Source of the DNA: Tetranychus cinnabarinus
Lineage: Eukaryota; Arthropoda; Arachnida; Trombidiformes; Tetranychidae
Length of the DNA stretch: 64,000 nucleotides
NCBI GenBank assembly: GCA_022266195.1
Contig: WHVY01000004.1
Coordinates: 5,349,501-5,413,500 of the forward strand
Reading direction: 5' to 3'
Shown: one piece after another, positions 11,434 through 22,205 of the stretch
Position numbering within the stretch: the stretch's first letter is position 1
Layout of the letters: each line of letters starts with the position of its first letter
Translations under genes and position numbers: made by a program
Notes under the pieces: model-generated
What the model was told of the DNA's origin: nothing
The model's input: the letters and a program-made list of their open reading frames with translations, nothing else
Database searches by the model: none

Positions 11434-11917
11434 ATGGATCACCTCACTAGTGCTTTAAACGCTATGAATCTGGAGAAGGAAAATGCAATGGACATTGTTC
11501 CGAGTCATCAAGAAGAGATGAACACAGATTCAGAGATGAAAGTAAGTTGTTTAGATATTGTATCAATTACTTTTATTAACGTTCGTTTATATTTCAACTT
11601 TTTAGGAGGTAAATACAGTGTTGCATCTTTCACCATTTGCAATGTCTGAAATTAATGAAGCGATTGATGAGATAAACAGAATCAACTATAGAGCCGATCG
11701 AAGGAAAGCTCCTACTGCCTTGAGAAACGGGCTGCGGCTGCGTTTACGAAACAAAGCTTTCGCATATATGGATTCTGTTGTCAAATTGAAACAAGAGAGA
11801 AAGAAACTGAAGAAAATTGGTTCTAAAGATTCAAAAATGATTGTTCAACTTATTGATATGCACTTGGCAATAGTTCAGAGAACAATCAAACGATATCACT
11901 CAATTATACACATTTAA
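11434..11917 (+). CDS. small basic helical protein of the Polinton-like element (two exons)
   Basis: Exons 11434..11541 and 11606..11917, joined by a phase-0 intron with GTAAGT and TTTTTAG ends; 139 aa. The first exon is acidic. The second is Lys/Arg-rich and predicted helical, with core RKAPTALRNGLRLRLRNKAF, then YMDSV.KLK and LIDMHL...IKRY. The copy at 40526-41145 has the same intron position and about half its residues in common across exon 2. Both copies are open end to end, unlike the polymerase beside them. I do not recognise the family. A nucleic-acid-binding or structural role is plausible from charge alone. Confidence 0.75.
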
Positions 11918-12047
11918 TTTGATTTGATTAATATTTGATTACTCAATTCACATTCAATTTTGTTTTGTAAACTTTTGAACAATAAAGATTCATTTTGCAT
12001 TGAAATTTGACTGTTTTTTTATGAATACGCGTTCTTCTCTATTTTAG

Positions 12048-14908
12048 ATGGCTTGTGCTTGTTGTGGACAAGCTTATAAGACGTTGGGCGATTTAGCCAT
12101 TCACAATTGTAACTGTAGATACCCGACTTGTAAAATGTTTGATACTTTCGAAGAGCCACCAGCAAAAAAAGACTGCTTAAGATAACCATGTTGTATAGAA
12201 GAAGCAGAGCCATTATCGGAATATTTGATCCATCAATGCACCTGCACAAATAACTGCAAAAGACTTGAAATCTTTTTTGACAAAGAACCTGTGATTCAGG
12301 ATGCTCCATGTGTCAAGGCTAAGGCATCAGCACCTAAAATGAAAATAAAATGTGCAAAATGTAAAAAAAGCTATGTGAATGAAGCACGTTATCGAGCACA
12401 TCAAAGAACATGTTCTGCTCTATCCATCCTAGATTTACCTTCACCATCCTTTAAAAGTGACTATAAACTTATTGAGGCTTCATTCCATCTAAAATTCCGC
12501 GTATATTCTAACGACATGACTGATATGGTAGATATTGATATTGTGCAGCGACATCAAAAATCCCGCATCAAAGACTTACTCAAAATTAATCTTGATGAAA
12601 TTGGACCAATAAAATTTTATATCATTTGTTACAGTTTATTTCCATAAGATGAACATGCTTGAACTCATATCAGCTGACATTCCTTCAACAATGAAACCAT
12701 TATTACCAGGAGATAATATTAATCATGAACTTGATGAATGCTTTACTGAAATCAAAGAAATCATTGATCAATATACAGAAAGAGGAAGTGGTTTCACTAT
12801 AGTTGACATGAGTAAAATTGATGTACTTATTTCTCGTTATCAACCTCATAGAGGTGGATGTCACCGATACAAATTACCCCAAGAACTTCAGGAAAAGAAA
12901 TGTTTATTGACGTTGGATTGTGACACTGATTGTTTTATGTACTGTGTTCTCGCTGGAATATACATGAAAAGTGATAATAGAGGAAGACATCATCGATACG
13001 ACCCATACATATATAATCATGACTTTACAAACTGCCGTGGTGAAGTACTGCTTGATAAAATAAAGAGATTCGAAAAAAACAACACCATTTCTGTAAGTGT
13101 TTTCACTTAAAATTCAACAGGGAAATTTGTTATTCCCCTTTACGTCACCAAAAATGAGCAACAATTTCATGTGCGACTTTTTTTATTAAATGAACATTAT
13201 TACCTCATCACTAACTTTTCAAGACTACTCAATATTCGGAGTAATTATCGTCCATATCATTGTGAGAACTGCTTGCATGGTTGGCATCATAAACATCAAT
13301 TAGAGAAACATTTATTAGATTGTTCATTGAAAGAACCACAAAAAATCACAATGCCATGGCCGACAACAAGCAAACCAAGAAGAAACTTTTGTGAAAGATC
13401 AAACTTAAAAAAGGAAGTCAAACATTCAAGCATCATTTATTGTGATTTTGAATGTTTAAGTGTTCCAACGAATGATCCCCTCAAACCCTTCAATTATGTA
13501 CCATGCAGTTACGGATATGTTGTAATTGATTGGAATCGAAAGATCATTGACAAAAAATTCGAGCATGATGAAAATATATTTGAAAAATTCTATCAAAACC
13601 TGAATACAAAAGACATGTATGACCGTCTTCAACGAATTTGGAATCAATTCAAGTGCAAAAATCACGGTGAATTGATTGACATTTATTTAAAACTGGATGT
13701 TATAATGCTTGCTGCTGTTTATGAGAACTTTAGACAAACAAGCATTGAAGATTTCTATATTGATCTTCCACATTATATGTCATGCCCTGGTCTCGCCAAT
13801 GCTACTGCTTTGAAAATGACTAAGGAATCAGTTGAATTATTTTTTGAGATTGACATGTTTTTAATGATTGAAGGTAACATACGAGGTGGATTCACAACTG
13901 TTGCAAAAAGACATGCAATCGCAAAGAATTCATCAACTGGTTATGAAGGCAATGACAAAACATGGCTCATGTACTTTGACGTGAATAACTTATATGGAAA
14001 TGCCATGATTGATTCGCTACCAGTTGGCAATTTTAAATGGGTCAACTTTTCTAATGAAAAAAGATTATTGGAGCATATTATGAACATTCCAGATGATTCG
14101 GATACTGGATATATTCTTGAAATTGATCTTGAATATCTAAAGGAGCTTCATGACTCTCATAATGATTTCCCCCTTGCGCCTCATAGAATGAAAATAACAC
14201 GTGACATGCTTAGTCCATATGCTGAAAAATTATGCACTAAACTTGAAAAACAAGGATTGAAACCAGTAGCAACAAGTAAACTTGTTTCAACGTTCTTAAC
14301 CAGAGAAAGATATACTGTTCATTATCGAAATTTGGAATTTTATATTGAACATGGACTGAATGTTAAAAGAATTCATCGTGTTATTTCCTTCAAACAAAAA
14401 TCCTGGCTGAAACCTTACATCGAGTTTTGTACAAGAAAAAGACAACAAGCTAAAACACCTTTTGTTTCTTCATTATATAAATTATTTGTAAACAGCATTT
14501 ATGGAAAATTGATGGAAGATAAAAGGAAGCACATTGAAGTCAAACTGGCAAGAAATGGCAGAGTGGCCGTTAAAAGAGTCGCCAATCCTCTTGCTAGCAG
14601 GTTCAAGATTCTTGATGAAGAAAAAATGCTAATTCAATCAAAACCAGAACGTGTTATTATGGATAAACCAATTATTAATGGTTTTACTGTACTGGAACTT
14701 TCAAAACTTCATGTTTATAAACTTTATCATGGCCGATTCAAACAATTTTACAATGACAATGTTAAACTCCTCTATTCTGATACTGACTCATTTTTATTGG
14801 AAATAAAAACAAAAAACATTATTGAGGATATGAAGCAATTTTCTGACATTATGGACTTTGGTGACTTACCTCAAAATCATCCTCTTGATTCATCATTTCT
14901 GAAGAAGA
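12048..14908 (+). pseudogene. B-family DNA polymerase of the Polinton-like element, disrupted
   Basis: Begins at an AG/ATG boundary (a 5' intron is likely) with several CxxC and C...H finger motifs. Next come a CERC/CENC-like finger (13264-13320), the exonuclease motif CDFEC (13441-13455), and the polymerase motifs DVNNLYGNAM (13978-14007, motif A), KLFVNSIYGKLME (from 14479, motif B) and YSDTDS (14773-14790, motif C). This is the DNA_pol_B_2 arrangement found in Polintons and related elements. Disruptions: in-frame TAA at 12183, a frameshift near 12645, TAA at 13108, a missing middle of the exonuclease domain near 13610, and loss of the C-terminus at the junction near 14908. The palm motifs themselves are intact. 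Confidence 0.85.
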
Positions 14909-15620
14909 CCCTCACTGGGCGCCATCAAGCTTCAATCCTCTGAGTATGAACACCTTCATCGGAGACAAATCTCTCCCTGTGGTTAACCCACTGGTGCTCA
15001 TACCCAACAGAACCCAGGCCGCGATATGCGGGCCAACCATCTGTCCTTATGCAGGACCCCTCAGTCACGTGTCTCTGAATTAGTGGAATGAGGGTCTCAG
15101 CTGAACGGCTGTTTTCGGGACAGACTTCTAAACGTAAGACTTGAGAGCCGTCCGCGATCATGCCGAGCTGCCAGTGACCCTCCATGATCAGCCCATGGTG
15201 GAATTTACGCCTGCCAAATTTAGCCTCGTCGATTTGCACGATAATCCCTGGGCCGCTGATCTTTCCACTCTCTTCCTGGTGTTCTAGGAAGGCAGAGTTC
15301 ACGACCTCACGACACCTCTGATACATATCATGTATCGTGTGTTCCGAGCCGACTGATGCTTCACGCATACTCGTCTCGTAAGAAACATCCTCAGCCCAAG
15401 AGTACATGAGGCGAAGGGCATCTTTAACAGAGATCCGTAGTTGCTCGAACCATGATCCTGTCAAAACACTCCGCTCAGAGGTACGGTTGGATGAGTGCCT
15501 CTTATGGTGAGGGACCCTAAACGCTCCGAATGCACCGCGATCGACGTACAATCGCATAGGAAATCGGTGCTGACTGCTGAATGGAATTAATCGATTATTG
15601 CTAAGATTTGTAAGCCTCAA
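14909..15620 (-). pseudogene. Merlin / IS1595-type DDE transposase, broken
   Basis: Minus-strand ORF with the IS1595/ISXO2-like core: QIDEAKFGRRK (first Asp), HWQLGMIADGS, SAETLIPLIQRHV, RTDGWPAYRGL (second Asp), and VNHRERFV...HTQRIEA around the third acidic position. The TGA at 14925-14927 interrupts what should continue as IEA-x-WRPVR. The usual N-terminal zinc ribbon is missing upstream, where telomere-like repeats begin. In eukaryotes this family is the Merlin superfamily of cut-and-paste transposons. GC content is clearly higher than that of its surroundings, which fits a fairly recent arrival. Confidence 0.85.
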
Positions 15621-15642
15621 CCTAACCTAACCTAACCAAACC
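15619..15642 (-). repeat. short CCTAA telomere-type repeat
   Basis: About four CCTAA units, the complement of TTAGG, directly upstream of the Merlin ORF start and in the opposite orientation to the longer array at 15726. Confidence 0.85.
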
Positions 15643-15725
15643 TGCCCTCATCACCTAACCAACAGTAGCGCAAATGGTAAAACTTTTGCAAATCATCAGG
15701 TTGGTTAGTGTTCGAATGCCTTGCG

Positions 15726-15835
15726 AGGTTAGGTTAGTTTAGGTTAGGTTAGGTTAGGTTAGGTTAGGTTAGGTTAGGTTAGGTTAGGTTAGGTTAGGTT
15801 AGGTTAGGTTAGGTTAGGTTAGGTTAGGTTAGGTT
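15726..15835 (+). repeat. interstitial TTAGG telomere-type array
   Basis: About 22 units of AGGTT (the TTAGG arthropod telomere repeat), with one variant unit. It is flanked by unrelated sequence on both sides, so it is interstitial here unless the assembly is wrong. With the short CCTAA run at 15619 it forms an inverted pair about 85 bp apart. Confidence 0.92.
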
Positions 15836-15867
15836 CTGGATTACAAATCTTCACAATAATCAATAAA

Positions 15868-16713
15868 GGAGTATGGGTAAAAATTCTGACTTTCGAGTTA
15901 AGAGTTCGAACTTTATAAGTTTGTAGGCCCATAAAAACTGAATCCATTAGTGACATTAAAAATTTTCTCCGATCGACAGTTGACCTATTAAATAAGATTT
16001 ATCAAAAACTATAATATAGTTTGACTAAATATATAAAAAATTCGAGTTTGTTCATTTAATAATGAGTATACTTGTAGCGGGTCATAAGCATAATCATTCA
16101 ACTCAATATAAGAAAGTACAAAATCTGACAACACAAGCTAGAACTTTCTTTGTATAACTTTTAATGATTCAAAAGGTTCAGTTTGCTATAGTTTTTGATA
16201 AAATCTAATGATTAAACAAAGAATGATGACTGTAGATACTACTATTCTCGAGATATCGGGGTTCAAACTTTTCAGGTCAATGTCCAAAATCAAGAGAACT
16301 GTTGATAAATTGAAAAAAGTGTTCGATTGATGCAATGAACCAAAAATTTTTATCGACAAATAATAAGTTTCAGATCTCTGGCTATTATGGTCACAGAATG
16401 GCGGAGGTTTAAAGGAAAATCGAAGTGACATCGCAGTGATCTATTGCACAGACACAGAGAATTTTGTTTTCCAAAATAATTGCATTTTCTGTTTAGCCAT
16501 CAAAAGATACCGCAGAAAAATAAGTTTCATGAAAAAATCTTGTCCCATAATTGAAAAAAAGGCGATCGAAGTTTGCACTTTGACCTCGATTTTCTCGAAA
16601 ACTGTCGATCGGAGAAAATTTTTAATGTCACTAATGGATTCAGTTTTTATGGGCCTACAAACTTATAAAGTTCGAACTCTTAACTCGAAAGTCAGAATTT
16701 TTACCCATACTCC
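15868..16713. mobile_element. foldback/MITE-like element with 114-bp inverted ends
   Basis: Left arm 15868..15981 and right arm 16600..16713 are near-perfect inverted repeats starting GGAGTATGGGTAAAAATTCT. Sequence inside the right arm (16186-16600) matches the long right arm of the 59577-60803 element, so this is the same family with the inner left arm deleted. No coding capacity. Confidence 0.88.
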
Positions 16714-18182
16714 TTTTATTCAATTTTATTTTAGTTTTTTACATGTTAATTCAATGTAAAAGACTGTACAACAATTAAAGTTATTTTTGGTTTTAACTTT
16801 TGAATTATGACCATGCGCAAATTTTCGATGTGCGCAAATTTTTTCGATGCTTATAGTTTGTTACATTCCAAGTTAGCTTCCTAGTTTTCTGCTGTGTATG
16901 GGTTAACATGAATCGCAGTAAATGTCTGTTTAAAATAGGCTCGAACTTAGTTTTACAGCAGCCACTTACGACGCTTCGGTCTTCCAACCACTTACTGCAA
17001 AATCACGACACAAATGAATTTGATTTACCGTGAGTTTCCAGCGTAAAGCAACAATTTAGAATTGAATATCAATCGTTTATCATCTCTTTTCAGCCTTCAA
17101 ATCCATCAAAAACTGTCAAATGCTTATGGACGACACATAATTTAAATCATTTTCACTCAATGTTACATTAAAAATCAAATTTTCCAATAATTTTTTCAAT
17201 TGACTAATGCTAACTGATTGTTACTGAGAAATGGTTATGAGAAACGATTGATGATAATAGCGCATTGATTGATTGTGCTGAAAAAAATTGTGTAATTTTT
17301 ACACAGTTTTCATTGCTTTTTTATAAAACAATTTTTTTCAGCAACGAATCAACATATCATTGGAAAGATAAATGAATTTTCTTTGATTAACTGATTGTTA
17401 TGGAATCATTCATATCCTTTAGCCAGTATGAGTTATAAACATTTTAATACTAACACTATCGGGTCAGAAAAATTTGAGATTTCAGAAAATGAACTTTCAA
17501 TGTCAATTGGAGGTCAAATAAAGAAATAACCTTGAATAACCTTGAGCGTTCGAACTTATCGTTGTGCAATCTGAATAAGTTCATGGTTCTAGTCTGAGGC
17601 CTGAGGCACTAAACATGTCTGAGTTATGTCTACATGAAGGCGTAAAATGAAAAAAAACGCCCGGTACTTCATCAGGTCATCCTCATCAAGCACTTCCTCC
17701 GTTTCGATTTGAAGGAAAACAGCTTCTCGATCACGAAGCCCTTTGTTGCCTTCTTATTTTGTTCGTTGACGAGTCCAAATTTAATGTCTGTCACTTGCAA
17801 CGTGTTTTAAAAAATCTATGTCATCATAATGCAACTCGAATCTGGGTCGTTGATTCATTGTTAGCAATAATGAAAAAAACGAGAGATACCAAAGAGTTTG
17901 TTGAACAAAAAACTCGTCAGCTAGTAGCAGTGGATCCATGCTTAGCAACAAGTAAGTTTCAATATGTGTTTTGCTGAATTTTTCATGCTGAATGATTGAA
18001 ACTAACACCCTGAATAATGTAAGTTAGGTGTTAGTATCTGTAATCTCCCAGATTCTTTCTCTTTCTTGGAAAATTAGTTTCTTAAGACCTGCACTTTTCT
18101 TAAAATCCATCATAGTTTATTTCTTTATTGAATAAATGGTGAGATAATTATCTTTTCCAAGCTAAACATATAGCATTTGACT
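16714..18182. other. relic region between foldback element and GR copy C
   Basis: Holds a local inverted repeat, CTGAAAAAAATTGT (17279) against ACAATTTTTTTCAG (17345), and a fragment at about 17475-17545 related to the foldback arms (AGGTCAAATAAAG, AACCTTGAATAACCTTGA). On the minus strand near 17650-17740 there is a short acidic peptide (ETEEVLDEDDL) that may be a transposase scrap. No intact gene. Confidence 0.4.
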
Positions 18183-19701
18183 TTACTGATTGTTTCGATT
18201 AATGTTCGAACAAAATAATAAATACAGAGAGCCACATTCCAAGGTAAGCTATGAAAGTAAAAAACACAGAATTAAGTTTATTGGTCAGCATTTTGAATAG
18301 GTTTTAATGGGCAGATTCTTACAAGTAATATGTTATTATTGTCGATATAAATATAATTACCAATATATAAACCCATTTTACGTGCTTGAATCTGTTCCAG
18401 AAAATGAAGCTTCTGCAAAAAAAATGTTTAACATTTGAATAGTATTAAACCGTGTCTGCATACGATAATTTCTGCACGGCGTAAGCATAACCATCGAAGG
18501 AAAGAAGGAATCTCTTTTATTTGGATTGTATTGAATTACCTTTAGAGCAACTTTTATATCAAAAAAATTTCCAGTATCAATTGAAATGCGATAAAACGCC
18601 AAATGCAATAAGCTTGCCTTAAACAAAAGAAAACAAATAATTTTCAAATTTACACTTATATTCCGCTCAAAAATAAAATTATACCTTTTGACCAACAAGT
18701 GCTCCTAAATAGTTGCATGAATATAATGCTGCCAATATCAATACGTTTGAAAAAATGAGAAGTACTTGAACGCCTACATATCCGAATGTAAACTGAGTTA
18801 AGTAAAAAAAGATCAAAATGTTGTGAAAAGCAAGATAAATATAGAGTGCCAGGAATATCCAGGCGCATCGCATATTGACATAATCAACCCAATTGCTTAT
18901 TAAATTTGATTTATAATAAAAAGAAAATGCATTACTCCAAGTATAGTTTGTAATAGAGTTTAAATTAGTACATTCAGTGGTTAACGAATCAATCGAATTG
19001 CATGCGAATAAAGCTCCTAACACCATTATGAATAGAAACCATGATGCACTTGCTATAATGTAATAATAAAGTATAACAAGAATAGCTATATGAATAATTT
19101 GCATAATGTATAACAATAAAGATGAATAGTTTATCGTAACCATGCTTGTATGTAATATCAGGAAAAAGGAAACAACCACAAATGGAGCGTAATTGTACGA
19201 TTTAATGAGAAAATAGTATTGTTTTCTGAACAAATTTTCTTTGGTTGATAAAAGGGTAAATTCTTTATTGTATCCTTCAAGAGACTCTTTGTATTCATCG
19301 AAAATATCAAGAAAGGATTTCCTTTCAGATTGATTGAAATAAAGTATAAATATTTTTGCGATGGAAAGAACAATTGCGCCCATATGACAAAAGTAATTCA
19401 GCACTTTTGTTTCAGATGAAGATACGAAAATATCACCGGCATACAGTCGAATGGTTTCGCTGTCAGTAATACTGAGCACTAAAAATTTCAATGCTAACAT
19501 GATGTTCAATAACAAAATGATCAAGCTTTGCAATTGAAAATACTGACAGCTTTTTGATCTATCAAAAGTTCTTGTTAATCGTTCAAAGTGCTGCAGATCA
19601 TCAATGGCTCTTAATAGATCACTTTTGGTCACATTGAGATTTGAAAATTTGGAAATAGACTTGATAGAAAAGTCATGGCGAATATTTTTTATATTTTGCA
19701 T
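18183..19701 (-). CDS. gustatory receptor, copy C (four exons)
   Basis: Seven-transmembrane GR. Exons: 18685..19701, 18540..18617, 18323..18412 and 18183..18248, phase-0 introns; about 416 aa. Exon 1 contains LSITDSETIRLYAGDIFVSS, nearly identical to copy B, from which it differs mainly in the second half. Exon 4 gives LECGSLYLLFCSNI and a conserved TAA. The upstream in-frame position that is ATG in copies B and F is ATA here, so translation likely begins at the internal Met (19699-19701). An upstream motif lies at 20051 and the exon-like block at 20109. No disruption. Confidence 0.9.
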
Positions 19702-20108
19702 TTTTGAGCAACAATCAACAGTGAATTTCTTTATACATGGTTGATTGTAAACAATCGACCATTAATTTACTTGGATACCTAACAATGCGCAAAAGATAAG
19801 GTATCGAGGTCTAACTCTATTTTCGGAGCTGTATAATGGTAAGAGCTAAATCACTTGTTGATGTCTATTGATTATGTTTACTGTTCTGAATACTGACTTA
19901 ACTAGCCAAAATAAGGGAAGAATATTTGATTTTGATTGAATACAGACATGAGCTAGAAAAGTTTCATGGATATCGACGGATAGTTGTAATATCAGGAAGA
20001 ATAATCAAAGTCTTCGATTTATTAATCATTTACTGCCTTAAACAGTTGTGTATCACGAATATCATAATTGATTGTAATTTATTCTCACATACACCAATGT
20101 TAATTACC

Positions 20109-20200
20109 TGGAGCCCAATCCAAACGCAAAAAAAATCAATATTATCATAATCAGTTCAAACCAAATCGAACTTTTAGAAGGTAAATCTTTTTCTCCACTC
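20109..20200 (-). other. conserved exon-like block upstream of GR copy C
   Basis: Homologue of 4814-4905. Open on the minus strand: EKDLPSKSS, then a hydrophobic run ending FAFGLGSR at a GTAATT donor. The 5' splice boundary is weaker than in the copy-B block (CTCGAG instead of CTCAG). Confidence 0.45.
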
Positions 20201-20540
20201 GAGAAAATGACTCGTTTGCCAACTATTAATATCAAGTGTGATTTTAAATTGATTGAAACAAACAAAATCAATATATCAAAATCTGAGGATGTCAAAAGTT
20301 TCCAATCCTCAGATCACTATCTAATGACTTTTTCTAATTGAATATTTCACGCTGATTTCAAGATATGAATCATTTTTTGATCGAAGTTACTGTTAACGAG
20401 ATATTTACGAAATAAAAAAATTAATGATAAAGGAGCTAAATCATTAAAATTCGTTGATTTATTTCGATCATCAAGTGTCGAAGTTTCATGGCCCGAATAT
20501 TAAATTTGAATTTTGTAATATGTTTCAAATATACGGTTTG

Positions 20541-20570
20541 ACTTCACGCGCAAGTGTATTGATTGATATT
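20541..20570 (-). pseudogene. GR exon 4 tail, truncated
   Basis: Minus-strand NINQYTCA-stop, matching the tail of the exon 4 remnant at 5263. It is cut at 20570, where the sequence leaves GR homology abruptly and the exonuclease-bearing block begins. Confidence 0.55.
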
Positions 20571-20882
20571 GTAAAGATTGAATTTGCGGGGGACGTCTCA
20601 GGACGTCTTGAGACAACAATATAAAGTTAAGGGACTAAATAAAACGGACGTTAAAAAGAAAAACTGAGATAAAGTGAGGGTAGTTTGTAACAAACTTTAT
20701 TGAGAGTGTTTATAAGTGTAGGGTACAAAAAGTAGATAATTTCGATATAATCTTTAACGTAAATAAGACACACACTAACTAATCTTATTTTTGAGCTGGG
20801 CTTTTATATCGGGTCCTTCTAGGGAGCACATTTTCTTCTTTCTAACATAAAATCTTAAATAGTAAATAATTCCAAGAATTGT

Positions 20883-22205
20883 TTGGAAAATGCTTCATCT
20901 TCTCAAATTTTACTTAACAGTTCAACTCCACTTAAAAACATCCAAAGTTCAACTTCTCTTGAAGTTCACACGGACTTAAGAGTACAATGTAAATCTGAAG
21001 GATCTGAATCTTTTACTTTACCGATTGCTGCAAGAACTTACTTTATTACTGCCGAAGATATTTCAAGTGACGAAGATTTATCAGTTGAATTGAACCAACC
21101 TTCAATCAATCAACCTTGAAACAACGTCTAAACAACTAGGTGATCTAAGTTTTCATTTATTGCCGGATAAGTCAAAGATAAGGACAACACAAGCAAGAGG
21201 AATTAGTGAAATTCTTGCTGACAATTCCATTAAATTCAACACAAAACACAATCAATTGAGAAAAAGAAAAATTCGTGAGTTGGAAAATCTTCAGGAAAAC
21301 TTAGATCTCAAGATGAAAGAAGAAAAAGAAAAATCAATGAGTTTTTACTAAGCAAAAGAAAGACAATTGACTTATCCTCATTACCATTGAAGCAATATAT
21401 CTTCGAAGCATGGAAATCATTGAATCACAAAAATATCAAAGTTTGTTCAATCGATATTGAGAAATGTCAAGTTTTAACAAATTCTGGTGAAGTCAAATCA
21501 TTACCTATTTGGATTAGCATAGTTGATGAACAAGCTAATGTTGTTATTGACAAATTATGTCGTTACCCAAAAGACACGATTGTTGATATTGGAACGATTT
21601 TTCATGGTTTGACTTGGGATGATATAAAAGGAGCTGATCATTTTGCAATTGTACGTAAGCAAGTTATGGATACCTTGATTAAATATGATAGGATCATTGT
21701 TGCTGGTGGTGCAAACGACTTTCTTTCAATGGGATTTACACCTGATGATTGGGATATAATTTGTGATAAAATAAGAGATGTTAATAACTATTACTCATAT
21801 CGAACTGGAGTTGAACAATTAGCTCTGAAATACATTACATTTTGTCTATTTGGTCGAATCATTCAAGACGGTCAACATTCACCTGTAACTGATGCTCATT
21901 TCACTTTATTAGCATATTTAGTTGATCTCGAAAACTTTGAAAAAGTCCATCATCAGACTTATCTTACATATAAGAGACCTTTTGTAAGAAAGAATTATCC
22001 AAGAAATGAAGATATGGCTTGGTCAATCAAACGTATTATGTCAAAAGTTAAAGATTGGCCTGTTGTTTTGAGAAGGAAGGCTGATCCAAAATGGGGTTTA
22101 CTACCATCATTTAATCCATCTAACATTTTAATCAATGAAAGCTTCAAACCTCGATCTCCATACACAGACGTTCCATTTGAACCATTCAGAAGATTTGTAC
22201 GTTGA
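20883..22205 (+). pseudogene. DEDDh 3'-5' exonuclease-like gene in several frames
   Basis: The main part (21387..22205, 272 aa) has the DEDDh RNase-T/REXO-type fold: SIDIEK with D23 and E25, GGANDF with D111, and QDGQHSPVTDAH with H164 and D169. The order and spacing match REXO4/ISG20/PAN2-like exonucleases. Two upstream ORFs (20883..21119 and 21160..21351) read in the same direction as a Ser-rich leader and a Lys/Glu coiled-coil-like stretch, but in shifted frames. It is therefore either a broken intronless copy or a gene with short unseen introns. All catalytic residues are present. It follows directly on a cut GR exon, so the block was probably inserted. Confidence 0.6.

Larger units (their letters stand above)
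11250..14908 (+). mobile_element. Polinton-like element fragment (basic protein plus DNA polymerase)
   Basis: Carries two plus-strand genes, in the same order and relative orientation as in the element at 37489-43823 (which is inverted relative to this one). The left limit abuts the 3.3-kb transposon and no AGTAGT terminus is seen. The right limit is a sharp junction with a Merlin-type transposase near 14908. The left boundary is approximate. Confidence 0.7.

Noticed and set aside
15654..15734. Possible tRNA gene between the two telomere-type repeats (A-box-like TAGCGCAAATGG, B-box-like GTTCGAATGCC)
   Set aside because: The apparent acceptor stem is just the CCTAA/TTAGG repeats, and no acceptable anticodon arm forms. 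At most a tRNA-derived relic.
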